Source: UBA4427 sp045106235 (GTDB lineage: Bacteria; Myxococcota_A; UBA9160; UBA4427). Taken from it: a stretch of 64,000 bases of DNA. The notes under the pieces were generated by a model. It had not been told where the DNA came from and did no database searches. It saw nothing but the letters and a program-made list of their open reading frames with translations. Positions within the stretch are counted from its first letter, which is position 1; each line of letters starts with the position of its first letter. Where the stretch lies: the NCBI GenBank assembly GCA_045106235.1, contig JBGCEJ010000001.1:138415-202414 (forward strand), given 5' to 3'. Below, one piece after another: positions 17,335-24,978 of the stretch. The position numbers and the translations under genes are program-made.

Positions 17335-18461
17335 CGAGGAATCCGCCTCTGCTCGCTGGCAATAAGGAAGAGAGCGGCTGCTCCGAAGATGAGGTTGGGG
17401 CTCCAGCGGGCCAGCGCAGGTTGTACGAGATCTCTGAGCGCCATTTCTTCGAGGAGCGCGCCGAGGGCGTAGTAGGCGAAGGCGGCGATGAGGGCGAGCA
17501 GGAGTCCGAGGTTGCGGCTGCGTTGTTCGCTGGCGAGGGCAAGGGGGACTCCGATTCCGGCGAAGACCAGAGGCGCGAGGGGTGCTGTGCGGCGTCGATG
17601 AATCTCGAGGGCGTACTCGCGGGGATCTCGCTGGTCGAGTTCCCGGAGTGGGTCTCCTTCTTCGGCGCGGGCGAGGACAGAATGGAGTTCGTTGATGTTC
17701 ATCTGCTTGGGCCGAACGGGACCGAATTCGCCGCCGAGAATATGCCCCACGTCCATTCGGTAGGCGAAGGCATCAAAGCGCACGCGCTCGTATCGCTCGG
17801 GCGCGTCTTCACGGGGCGCGAGATGCAGATCCCCCTCGAAGAGTTCGAGCACGATTTCGGCGCGCTCGCGATCAAAGGAATAGCGGCCTCGATCCGCAAA
17901 CACGCGGTAGGCCGGGCCCGTCTTGCCGCGGTCGTAGATCATGATCCCGGCAAGGGTGCCGTCGCGCTGTCGATCTTCGACAAAGACGAGGCGTGTTCCG
18001 ATTCTCCTGAATTTGCCGGGCTCGAGAATGGCGCCGCGCGCGGCGACGGATTTAAAGAGCTGAACGAGATCCCGCCGGGCCTCATGTTCCGCGATATTGA
18101 GAACCCAGCCGAGAAAACCGCTGACCAAGAGCCCGAGGATCAGATGGGGAATTAGAAACTGGGAGGGGCTCATTCCGGCGGCACGCATGCCGCCGAGCTC
18201 GCCATCTGCGCCGAAGCGACGAATCGTGAGCAAGATGCCGACAAGAAATGCGAGGGGAACGGAGTAGGCGAGGACAACGGGGAATAGCGATTCCAGCACA
18301 ATGCGGAAATCCGCGGAGGTCATCCCGACCAAGAAGAGATCGTCGAGGCGGCGCAGCAGATTCTGGGTCAGCAGGATCAAGGTCATCGCCGCGAAGGCCA
18401 GCGCGCAGTACACGATGGTTTCGCGCATCACATGGGCGGCGAGGGTGCGCGCGATTCGCAT
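17331..18461 (-). CDS. LPS export permease, LptF/LptG family
   Basis: LptF and LptG form the inner-membrane ABC permease that pulls LPS into the Lpt bridge. The 376-residue protein has the family layout: two N-terminal helices (CALAFAAMTLILL and an AYSVPLAFLVGILL segment), the coupling region GADGELGGMRAAGMSPSQFL, a third helix, a periplasmic beta-jellyroll (about residues 130-270), then three C-terminal helices (PLVFAGIGVPLAL onward). LELHRR-type sequence before the last helices (LEIHRRRTAPLAPLVFAGIG) is typical. I cannot tell LptF from LptG by eye. Only one of the pair is in the window. It starts 53 nt from the divergent heptosyltransferase gene, leaving room for back-to-back promoters. Confidence 0.9.
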   Translation of the reverse strand: MRIARTLAAHVMRETIVYCALAFAAMTLILLTQNLLRRLDDLFLVGMTSADFRIVLESLFPVVLAYSVPLAFLVGILLTIRRFGADGELGGMRAAGMSPSQFLIPHLILGLLVSGFLGWVLNIAEHEARRDLVQLFKSVAARGAILEPGKFRRIGTRLVFVEDRQRDGTLAGIMIYDRGKTGPAYRVFADRGRYSFDRERAEIVLELFEGDLHLAPREDAPERYERVRFDAFAYRMDVGHILGGEFGPVRPKQMNINELHSVLARAEEGDPLRELDQRDPREYALEIHRRRTAPLAPLVFAGIGVPLALASEQRSRNLGLLLALIAAFAYYALGALLEEMALRDLVQPALARWSPNLIFGAAALFLIASEQRRIPR

Positions 18462-18514
18462 GCTCCTTATCCTATCGGTCGGGCCCCTCTTCGGCGAGGC
18501 GTCCGCAGATCTCT

Positions 18515-19771
18515 ATGACTTCTTCCTCCACGACACCGCCTGCAGGTTCTTCTGATACTGCGTCGGACGCGTCTGCGCGTGAGAATACGCGTGAGACTGC
18601 GCGTGAGAGCACACGTGAGCTCGCGTCCACGCCGACACCCGGGTCCAATTCCAGAGGCGGGGCCTCGGGGGCGCCACCGAAGGCGGATCGGGTGCTGATG
18701 ATCCGCCTTGGGGCGCTGGGCGATGTGGTGCGGACGCTGCCGGCGGCGGCGGCGCTGCGTCAAATCTATCCCGGGGCGCATTTGGCGTGGCTGGTCGAAC
18801 CGGCTGCAGCGGGTGCGGTCGATGCGGCGGGGATCGCCGATGAGACGCTGATTTTTCCCCGACGAGAATTGGTCGAGGCCCTGCGCGATGGCGACGCGAT
18901 GGCGGCGGCCACGCGGCTCTGGGCGTTTGCCCGGAAACTGCGGGCTCGGCGTTTCGAGGTGGTTGTCGATTTTCACGGAATTCTAAAGAGCGGCTTACTG
19001 GCTCGGCTATCGGGGGCACCTGCGCGCTACGGCTACGCGCCCGGGATTGCGAAGGAGGGGGCTTCGCTTTTCGTGAATCATCGCATCGGGCTGGCGGATC
19101 CCCATGTCTCACGCTTCCAGCGAAATGCGGCGCTCGTTCGGTCGCTCTCGCCGACGGTGTCTTTTCCTGAAGGGCCTCTGCTTGAACCGTCGCCGCTTGC
19201 GGCGGCCCGGCTGACGGCCCGGCTGCGGATTTCAGGTCGCGAAAAAACGACGGGCTTCGCTTTAATTCACGTTGGCAGCAGCAGCGGCGCGGCGTACAAG
19301 CGGTACTCCCCGAATGAGTGGACTCGGGTCGCGTCGCTCTTGGAGGACGCCGGCGTAGCGGTGTGGATCGTTGCGGGACCGAATCGCGCGGAGCGTCAGC
19401 TTGCGGAAGCGGTCCAGCGAAGCGCGCAGGGCGCCGCGGTTCTGGCCCCGGAGACGCGTTCTTTCGATGATCTGCTCGCGCTGATTGCCCGGGCTTCGGT
19501 TTTCGTATCGAGTGATTCGGGGCCGATGCATGCGGCGTCGCTTTCGGGAACGCCCGTGGTTCAATTGCTCGGCCCGACGGACCCTGTGCATAACATGCCC
19601 TGGGCGTCGACGCCGTGGGAGCGAGTGCATGTGCCTCAGCCCTGCAGCCCCTGTCGGCGAGGATGTGCTGAAGCACGCTGCATGCGCGCGATTGAGCCGG
19701 AGGAAGTGGCAGCGTGTGTGCTCAAGTTGATGCCCGGGGCAGGGACCTCCGGAGAGGTCGATGCTCAATGA
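18515..19771 (+). CDS. ADP-heptose:LPS heptosyltransferase, GT9 family (WaaC-like)
   Basis: GT9 enzymes add heptose to the Kdo-lipid A core. The conserved part begins RVLMIRLGALGDVVRTLPA and ends with SSDSGPMHAASLSGTPVVQLLGPTDP, both strong family motifs; HVGSSSGAAYKRYSP lies between. I chose ATG 18515, giving 418 residues, but the first ~55 residues are Ser/Thr/Arg/Glu-rich and partly made of a 12-bp tandem repeat, so a later start is possible. A weak GAGG lies 15 nt upstream. The end overlaps the next GT9 gene as ATGA. The first of two adjacent heptosyltransferases is plausibly heptosyltransferase I, by position only. Confidence 0.87.
   Translation: MTSSSTTPPAGSSDTASDASARENTRETARESTRELASTPTPGSNSRGGASGAPPKADRVLMIRLGALGDVVRTLPAAAALRQIYPGAHLAWLVEPAAAGAVDAAGIADETLIFPRRELVEALRDGDAMAAATRLWAFARKLRARRFEVVVDFHGILKSGLLARLSGAPARYGYAPGIAKEGASLFVNHRIGLADPHVSRFQRNAALVRSLSPTVSFPEGPLLEPSPLAAARLTARLRISGREKTTGFALIHVGSSSGAAYKRYSPNEWTRVASLLEDAGVAVWIVAGPNRAERQLAEAVQRSAQGAAVLAPETRSFDDLLALIARASVFVSSDSGPMHAASLSGTPVVQLLGPTDPVHNMPWASTPWERVHVPQPCSPCRRGCAEARCMRAIEPEEVAACVLKLMPGAGTSGEVDAQ
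18577..18624 (+). repeat. In-frame 12-bp tandem repeat in the heptosyltransferase N-terminus
   Basis: Four imperfect copies of GCGTGAGANTNC run head to tail and encode an ARENTRETARESTREL stretch. Being a multiple of three, copy-number change keeps the frame. Confidence 0.8.
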
Positions 19772-20967
19772 ACGGCGGGGTCCGCGGCGGCCGCGCGGGC
19801 GAGGACGCGGGGCGCCTGCCCGAGCGGATTCTTGTGCGGGCGCCGAATTGGCTCGGGGATGTGGTGATGGCGACGCCTGGCCTGCGGCGCTTGCGACAGG
19901 CCTATCCGGACGCGCGGATCGTTGTGCAGGTCCCTGCGCCGCTGATTCCTTTGCTCGCGGGGAACGCGGCCTGCGATGAGCTTTGGCCCGTGGCTTCGCG
20001 CGGGGGCGGCTTGCGGGGCTGGATCGCGGATCAGCAGCGGATCCGGGCGGGCGCATTTGATTTGGGGATCGCGATTCCGGAATCGATTTCCTCGGCGCTC
20101 TTGATGCGTCTCGGCGGTGTGCGCCGCGTTGTCGGGTTCGCTCGGGATGCCGGGCGTCGCGCGCTTCTGCACGCTGAGATTCCGGCGCCTGAGGAATGGG
20201 GGCGCCGGCGTCTGGTTTCGCGGGAGCGCTTTGCTTTGCATTTGGTTGAGCGGGTCGTCGATTTGGGGGGCGCGGAGGCGACGGCTTCTGAATCGCCCGC
20301 GCGGCCCGAGGCGCCCGACGCCGAAGCGCTAAGGCTTGAACTTCACGTGAGCGATTCAGAAAACGCTGCACTCGATGCCGCGCTTGCGGCGGCGGCGGCA
20401 GGGGCGGGGGCGAAAGGAGGAGCGGCGAAGACGGAAGCGGCGAAGGAGGGCGGTGCGCCGCTCGTCGTGCTCGCACCCGGGGCAAGCTTCGGATCCTCGA
20501 AGTGTTGGCCCGCTGAATCCTATGCATCCCTCGGCGACCGCTTGATGGGTGAGGGCGGGCGGGTCGTCGTCGTGGGAGGACCGGGCGAGAGCGAACGCGT
20601 GGCGGCGGTAACCCAAGCGATGTCGCGGGCGCCTCTGGTTTTGGACGATTGCCTTGACCTAGGGGCGCTCAAGGCGCTCCTTGCAAGGGCTTCGCTGCTT
20701 GTGGCCAACGATGCAGGGGCGAGGCATGTCGCGGCCGCGTTTTCTGTTCCGAGCGTAATCTTTTTCGGGCCCACTTCTGTGGCGAAGACGGCGGATCATC
20801 TTGAAGCGATCGAGGTGCTGGAGACGGAGCATGGCTGTCGCCCCTGTTATGCCCGCGAATGTCCGATCGATCATCGCTGCCTGCGCGAAATCAGTGTCGA
20901 AGACGCGGCGGCCGCAGCCCATCGAGCGCTGTCGCGTGGGGCCGTCTCCTTGGGAGGCCCTGGGTGA
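19768..20967 (+). CDS. waaF: Lipopolysaccharide heptosyltransferase II (WaaF-like)
   Basis: This enzyme adds the second heptose of the LPS inner core. RILVRAPNWLGDVVMATPGLRRL is the characteristic WaaF N-terminus, and LAPGASFGSSKCWP and VANDAGARHVAAAFSVPSVIFFGPTS are its sugar-nucleotide binding motifs. CRPCYARECPIDHRCL is the Cys-rich C-terminal segment common in WaaF. ATG 19768 overlaps the preceding stop and has GGAGAGG upstream. The 399-residue protein carries an Ala/Lys/Glu-rich linker at about residues 205-235. It is a tandem partner of the preceding GT9. Confidence 0.92.
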   Translation: MNGGVRGGRAGEDAGRLPERILVRAPNWLGDVVMATPGLRRLRQAYPDARIVVQVPAPLIPLLAGNAACDELWPVASRGGGLRGWIADQQRIRAGAFDLGIAIPESISSALLMRLGGVRRVVGFARDAGRRALLHAEIPAPEEWGRRRLVSRERFALHLVERVVDLGGAEATASESPARPEAPDAEALRLELHVSDSENAALDAALAAAAAGAGAKGGAAKTEAAKEGGAPLVVLAPGASFGSSKCWPAESYASLGDRLMGEGGRVVVVGGPGESERVAAVTQAMSRAPLVLDDCLDLGALKALLARASLLVANDAGARHVAAAFSVPSVIFFGPTSVAKTADHLEAIEVLETEHGCRPCYARECPIDHRCLREISVEDAAAAAHRALSRGAVSLGGPG

Positions 20968-21974
20968 TGGATCTGAGTATCCTGATCGCGAGTTTTGAGG
21001 CGCGAGATGCGTTGGTGGCCTGCCTCGCTGCTTTGGGGCGCGCGCTTGAGGCCACGCCGACCCTCGAGATTGAAATCATCATCGTGGACAATGGTTCCCG
21101 GGATGGCAGTCTTCAGGTGGCGCGGGATTCACCGCTTCGGCCGCGCTTGGTTGCGAGTGCAGAGAACCGAGGGTTCGCGTCGGCGATCAATCGCGGCTGG
21201 CGGCTTAGTCGCGGGCGGCATCTTCTCTTGCTGAACACGGATGTCGAGGTTGACCCCGAAGCGCTCGCGGCCGGCGTCGCACTCCTCGACGGAGCGAGTG
21301 AGATAGGCGTCGTCGGGGCAGCGCTCCGGCACGCGGACGGCCGGCCCCAGAGAAGCGTGCATGCTCTCCCGGGATGGCAGAGTGAGTTGTTCCCGGACAT
21401 CGCATTGCGCCAGATGCGACCAGCGGGATTCGACATGGGTGGATCGGGCCGACTCGAGACGGGCGGGCGGAGCGGCAAGGAAGGCGCCGGTTCGCGAGGC
21501 GTGCGCGATGTTGAAGCGGTCCGCGGCGCGGTTTTCTTTATTCGCGGCGGGCTTGCGGAAAAGCTCGGCCGCCTCGATGAACGCTATTTCTTCTTTCTTG
21601 AGGAGACGGATTATTGTCGTCGCGTTCGCGCGGCCGGTTTTCGGGTGGTGCAGGCCGGCGCCGTTCGGGCGAAGCATGGCCTGGGGGAGAGCAGCAAGCG
21701 CCGGGCTCCGCTTGCGACCCGCATCGAGTTTCACCGTTCTCTCTACCGCTATCTCGACGTCGTGGGTGGCTCTGCACTCCGCCGGGTCGCACGTGCGGTC
21801 CGGACGGCGCGGAGCGGCGGGAGTCTGCTCTTGCTGGCTCCGCTTTGTTTGATCTCCGAGGCCGCGCGCCGTCGTTTTTCGGAGCGATTCGGATTGGTCC
21901 TGTGGCATCTTCGGGGCTGCCCCTCCGAGCCTTCTCTCGCTGAGGCGCTGCGAAGGGAAGATCGAACGCGATGA
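20967..21974 (+). CDS. GT2 family glycosyltransferase (rhamnosyltransferase-like)
   Basis: This GT-A fold enzyme probably adds a sugar to the LPS core or O-chain. MDLSILIASFEARDALVACL opens the domain, IIIVDNGSRDGS follows, LLLNTDVEVDP holds the DxD metal site and FFLEETDYCRRVRAAGF holds the acceptor-side acidic motif. ATG 20967 overlaps the waaF stop and has GGGAGG 9 nt upstream; GTG 20964 is also possible. A Gly/Ser/Arg-rich insert (about residues 155-175) interrupts the domain. A C-terminal hydrophobic segment (LLLLAPLCLI) may touch the membrane. The acceptor and sugar cannot be told from sequence. Confidence 0.85.
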   Translation: MDLSILIASFEARDALVACLAALGRALEATPTLEIEIIIVDNGSRDGSLQVARDSPLRPRLVASAENRGFASAINRGWRLSRGRHLLLLNTDVEVDPEALAAGVALLDGASEIGVVGAALRHADGRPQRSVHALPGWQSELFPDIALRQMRPAGFDMGGSGRLETGGRSGKEGAGSRGVRDVEAVRGAVFFIRGGLAEKLGRLDERYFFFLEETDYCRRVRAAGFRVVQAGAVRAKHGLGESSKRRAPLATRIEFHRSLYRYLDVVGGSALRRVARAVRTARSGGSLLLLAPLCLISEAARRRFSERFGLVLWHLRGCPSEPSLAEALRREDRTR

Positions 21975-23005
21975 GCGCATTCAGCCTGACGGACTTGAAG
22001 CAGCGGATCGACGCAATGGCGTCGCTTCGGGTGCTCGTTGTCGGCGATGTGTTGCTCGACGAATACCGCGTGGGCGATGTCGAGCGCGTGAGTCCGGAGG
22101 CACCAGTCCCGATTGTTCGCGTGGCGGATGAGCGCTCGGAGCTGGGCGGGGCAGGGAACGTCGCGAGAGGCATCGTTTCCCTCGGCGCGGCCTGTCGACT
22201 GGCGGGCGTGGTCGGCGCAGATGCCGAAGGCGCGTCGCTCCGACGTCGGGCCTTGGAAGTCGGGGTCGAAGCGGAGGATCTACTCGTTGCTTCGGATCGG
22301 CCGACTTCTCATAAATTGCGGGTTGTTGCGCGCGGGCAGCAGATGCTGCGTCTTGACCGGGAGCTTGACCATCCTCTTCCCGAGGCGATTGCCCAAGATT
22401 TGCGCGAGCGCGTCGAGTCGCAGCTGGCGAATTGTGATGCACTGATTCTGCAGGATTACGATAAGGGCGTTTTTGGGGAAGGTGACGGGCCGTCGTTTGC
22501 GCGCTGGGTGATCGAAGCGGCGCGGGCGCGGGGCTGTTTTGTGGCTGCGGATCCGAAGCGCGCGATACAGCGTTTTCGCGGCGCCTCTTTGGTGAAGCCT
22601 AATTTCGATGAAGCCCGCGCTTTTGTGCCGGGGCAGTCGGACGATTTGGCGGGGCGACTGGCTTTGCTCGAGAAGTTGCAGCATGAACTGGGGGGCGCGG
22701 AAATCGTGATGACCCGGGGTGCTTCGGGGATGAGTGCTTTGGACGCCGCAGGAGGCGCATTTGAGCTGCCCACGCGCGCGCTTGAGGTCTACGATGTGCA
22801 GGGCGCGGGGGACACTTCGATTGCTGCGCTCACGCTGTGCCGAGCCGCTGGGGCATCCCTTCGCGAAGCCTGCCTCGTGGCGAATGCCGCCGCGGCGGTG
22901 GTCGTTGAGAAGGTGGGCACGGCGGCGGTAACCCGTGATGAACTTGTGGAGCGGCTGCCGGACGCGATTGCCGCAGCTGAAGCTGGGAAGAGGGAGAGAA
23001 CGTGA
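21971..23005 (+). CDS. rfaE1: D-glycero-beta-D-manno-heptose-7-phosphate kinase
   Basis: This enzyme phosphorylates heptose-7-phosphate at C1 on the way to ADP-heptose, the donor for the two GT9 enzymes just upstream. The 344-residue PfkB/ribokinase-fold protein has VVGDVLLDEYRVGDVERVSPEAPVPIV, GGAGNVARGIVSLG, LILQDYDKGV, KPNFDEA and the anion-hole motif DVQGAGDTS. E. coli HldE has a second nucleotidyltransferase domain; it is missing here, so a separate rfaE2/hldC must lie elsewhere. It overlaps both neighbours by 4 nt. Confidence 0.93.
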   Translation: MSAFSLTDLKQRIDAMASLRVLVVGDVLLDEYRVGDVERVSPEAPVPIVRVADERSELGGAGNVARGIVSLGAACRLAGVVGADAEGASLRRRALEVGVEAEDLLVASDRPTSHKLRVVARGQQMLRLDRELDHPLPEAIAQDLRERVESQLANCDALILQDYDKGVFGEGDGPSFARWVIEAARARGCFVAADPKRAIQRFRGASLVKPNFDEARAFVPGQSDDLAGRLALLEKLQHELGGAEIVMTRGASGMSALDAAGGAFELPTRALEVYDVQGAGDTSIAALTLCRAAGASLREACLVANAAAAVVVEKVGTAAVTRDELVERLPDAIAAAEAGKRERT

Positions 23006-23889
23006 TTCAGAGCATGACCGGATTTGGACGCGCAGCGCGGGACCAGGAGGGCTTCGGGATCGAAGTCGAAGCGCGCAGTGTGAACCATCGCCATCTGGAT
23101 TTGCGAGTTCGATTGCCGCGCACGCTGGCGGATTTGGAATCGGCCATGAAGGCCCGCGCGCAAGGGGACTTGTCTCGGGGGAAGGTCGATGTCTCGGTCA
23201 ATCTCGTGATGGGGAGCACCCAAAGCGCGGTGGAAATCGACGAGGCCATCGCGGGGCAGTACGTCGAGGCTTCGCGTTCGTTGGCGGAGCGTCATGGCCT
23301 TTCGGGCGAGTTAGGCGTTGCGGAATTGCTGGGGATGCCCGGGGTCACGCGGATTGCGGAAACGGAGCTCGATTCGGAAGGGCTTGACGGCGTGATTGGC
23401 GAGGCGATCGAAGAGGCGATCGGAGCGCTGATCACAATGCGTGAATCCGAGGGGCGCTCGCTGGCTGCGGAGCTTGAAGGGCGGATTGCTCGGGTCGATG
23501 AGCTGGCTTCGGCTTTCGAGGCGCGGGCGGGGGAAGTTCTCGCGGTGGCGAAGCAGCGGCTGCAGAAGCGTGCGGAGCAGATCAAACGCGAGGTGGGCCT
23601 GCTGGACGATGCTCGACTTCATCAAGAGATTGTGATTGCAGCGGATCGGCTCGATATCACAGAGGAGTTGGTTCGGCTGCGGAGTCATGTGGTTCAGTTT
23701 CGCGAGACGATGGCTTCTGCGAAGCCGGGGTATCCCGTCGGTCGCCGTCTAGACTTTCTGCTTCAGGAGCTCGGCCGGGAGGCGAATACCGTAGGCTCGA
23801 AGGCGAGCGATGCGCCGCTTGCCCAGGACGTCGTGGAGCTGAAGACCGAATTGGAACGCATTCGCGAGCAGGTGCAGAACGTTGAGTAA
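23002..23889 (+). CDS. yicC: YicC family endoribonuclease
   Basis: YicC-family proteins are stress-linked endoribonucleases. The 295-residue protein has the conserved start IQSMTGFGRA, EARSVNHRHLDLRVRLPR, and the C-terminal DUF1732 segment ending in PVGRRLDFLLQELGREANTVGSKASD, which carries the best conserved residues. It starts at GTG 23002, overlapping rfaE1. The order yicC-remA-like-gmk is common in many Gram-negative and Gram-positive genomes. Confidence 0.92.
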   Translation: MIQSMTGFGRAARDQEGFGIEVEARSVNHRHLDLRVRLPRTLADLESAMKARAQGDLSRGKVDVSVNLVMGSTQSAVEIDEAIAGQYVEASRSLAERHGLSGELGVAELLGMPGVTRIAETELDSEGLDGVIGEAIEEAIGALITMRESEGRSLAAELEGRIARVDELASAFEARAGEVLAVAKQRLQKRAEQIKREVGLLDDARLHQEIVIAADRLDITEELVRLRSHVVQFRETMASAKPGYPVGRRLDFLLQELGREANTVGSKASDAPLAQDVVELKTELERIREQVQNVE

Positions 23890-24199
23890 CCTCAGCGCGA
23901 AGGAGCGCTCCGCCCGCGACCGAAACGTCGCGGTCGCGCCGACGATGGTGAATATCGGCTACGGCAACCTCGTGACGGCGGCGCGGGTGATCGCCATCGT
24001 CCAGCCCAGCTCCTCGCCGATGCGGAGGCTGCGCGATGAAGCCGGTCAACGAGGCAAGCTCGTGGACGCGACCGAAGGGCGACGCACACGATCGATCGTC
24101 GTCACGGACAGCGACCATGTCATCCTCTCCGCGATTACGCCCGAGACGATCGCGACGCGCCTTGCGCCCGACTTCGACGGGGAGAGTGACGACGCATGA
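23882..24199 (+). CDS. RemA-like regulator, DUF370 family
   Basis: The core MVNIGYGNLVTAARVIAIVQPSSSP, RGKLVDATEGRRTRSIVVTDSDHVILSAI and PETIATRL matches DUF370, which includes Bacillus RemA, a DNA-binding ring-forming regulator of biofilm genes. Its role in delta-type bacteria is unknown to me. The frame can begin at TTG 23882, overlapping the yicC stop, with AGG at a fair distance, giving 105 residues. ATG 23945 would give a shorter protein starting directly at the conserved core, which is closer to the usual size. It lies between yicC and gmk, its normal place, and overlaps gmk by 4 nt. Confidence 0.82.
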   Translation: MSNLSAKERSARDRNVAVAPTMVNIGYGNLVTAARVIAIVQPSSSPMRRLRDEAGQRGKLVDATEGRRTRSIVVTDSDHVILSAITPETIATRLAPDFDGESDDA

Positions 24200-24882
24200 A
24201 TAAGGACCTGCTGGACAGCGAAAATGCGACTTCTACGCCGGTTTCGAAAGGACATGTTTTTGTCATCGCGGCCCCTTCTGGGACCGGCAAGACGACAATC
24301 TGCCGACGGATTTTGGAAGACGATCCTGCGCTCACGGTCTCAACCTCGCATACGACGCGTGCGCCGCGGACGGGGGAGGTTGACGGGGAGCATTATCATT
24401 TCATGGATGAACAGGCTTTTCGTTCGCTGCGAGAGGCCGACGCATTTCTCGAGCATGCCGAGTACAACGGGAACCTCTACGGGACGAGCTGGGATGCGAT
24501 TCGAGCGCCGCTCGAAGAGGGCAATGATGTCGTTCTCGAAATCGAGGTGCAGGGTGCGCGGCAGGTTCGGGACCGGATGCCCGAAGCCTGCTTGATCTTT
24601 CTGCTGCCGCCGAGCCTCGCGGTTCTCGAAGCGCGGTTGAGAAGCCGTGCCACGGACGAAGAGTCTGTGATTCAGAGGCGGATGGCCCTAGTCGACCGCG
24701 AACTCGAAGCCGCGGAGATCTTTGATTTCGCCGTGATCAATGACGATTTGGACCGCGCTGTGGATGAAGTCCTTTTCGTGATTCATGCGGTACGAGGTGC
24801 GCGGGAAAGCGAGGCCGTTGCGCAGCACGGACGCCGTGGTGTGATGACGAATTGGAAATCGGCCCAGGAGGCGAGCCCTTAG
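24196..24882 (+). CDS. gmk: Guanylate kinase
   Basis: Gmk converts GMP to GDP. The 228-residue protein has the P-loop IAAPSGTGKTT, the GMP-binding STSHTTRAPRTGEVDGEHYHF, EYNGNLYGTS, LEIEVQGARQVR and FLLPPS, all typical. The N-terminus has about 18 extra flexible residues. It is followed by a (p)ppGpp synthetase/hydrolase, and GTP made from GDP is a substrate of that enzyme. rpoZ, which often lies between these two, is not present in the 96-nt gap. Confidence 0.95.
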   Translation: MNKDLLDSENATSTPVSKGHVFVIAAPSGTGKTTICRRILEDDPALTVSTSHTTRAPRTGEVDGEHYHFMDEQAFRSLREADAFLEHAEYNGNLYGTSWDAIRAPLEEGNDVVLEIEVQGARQVRDRMPEACLIFLLPPSLAVLEARLRSRATDEESVIQRRMALVDRELEAAEIFDFAVINDDLDRAVDEVLFVIHAVRGARESEAVAQHGRRGVMTNWKSAQEASP

Positions 24883-24893
24883 AGCGGGCTCGC
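24871..24893 (+). terminator. GC-rich hairpin at the gmk stop codon
   Basis: GCGAGCCC (24871-24878) and GGGCTCGC (24886-24893) form a perfect 8-bp stem around a 7-nt loop that contains the gmk stop. There is no T-run after it, so it may be an mRNA-stabilising or pausing hairpin rather than an intrinsic terminator. Confidence 0.35.
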
Positions 24894-24978
24894 GTTGCCT
24901 TAGGACGCGGCCGTCGGTACCCTGAAGGCTCCGAGGCGCTGGGCCGAAAACCATGCCTCAGCTCAGGGCATTGCAGGC

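Noticed and set aside
19262..20527. Minus-strand open frame of about 421 codons opposite the heptosyltransferases
   Set aside because: Arg/Pro/Ala-rich shadow of two well-supported genes.
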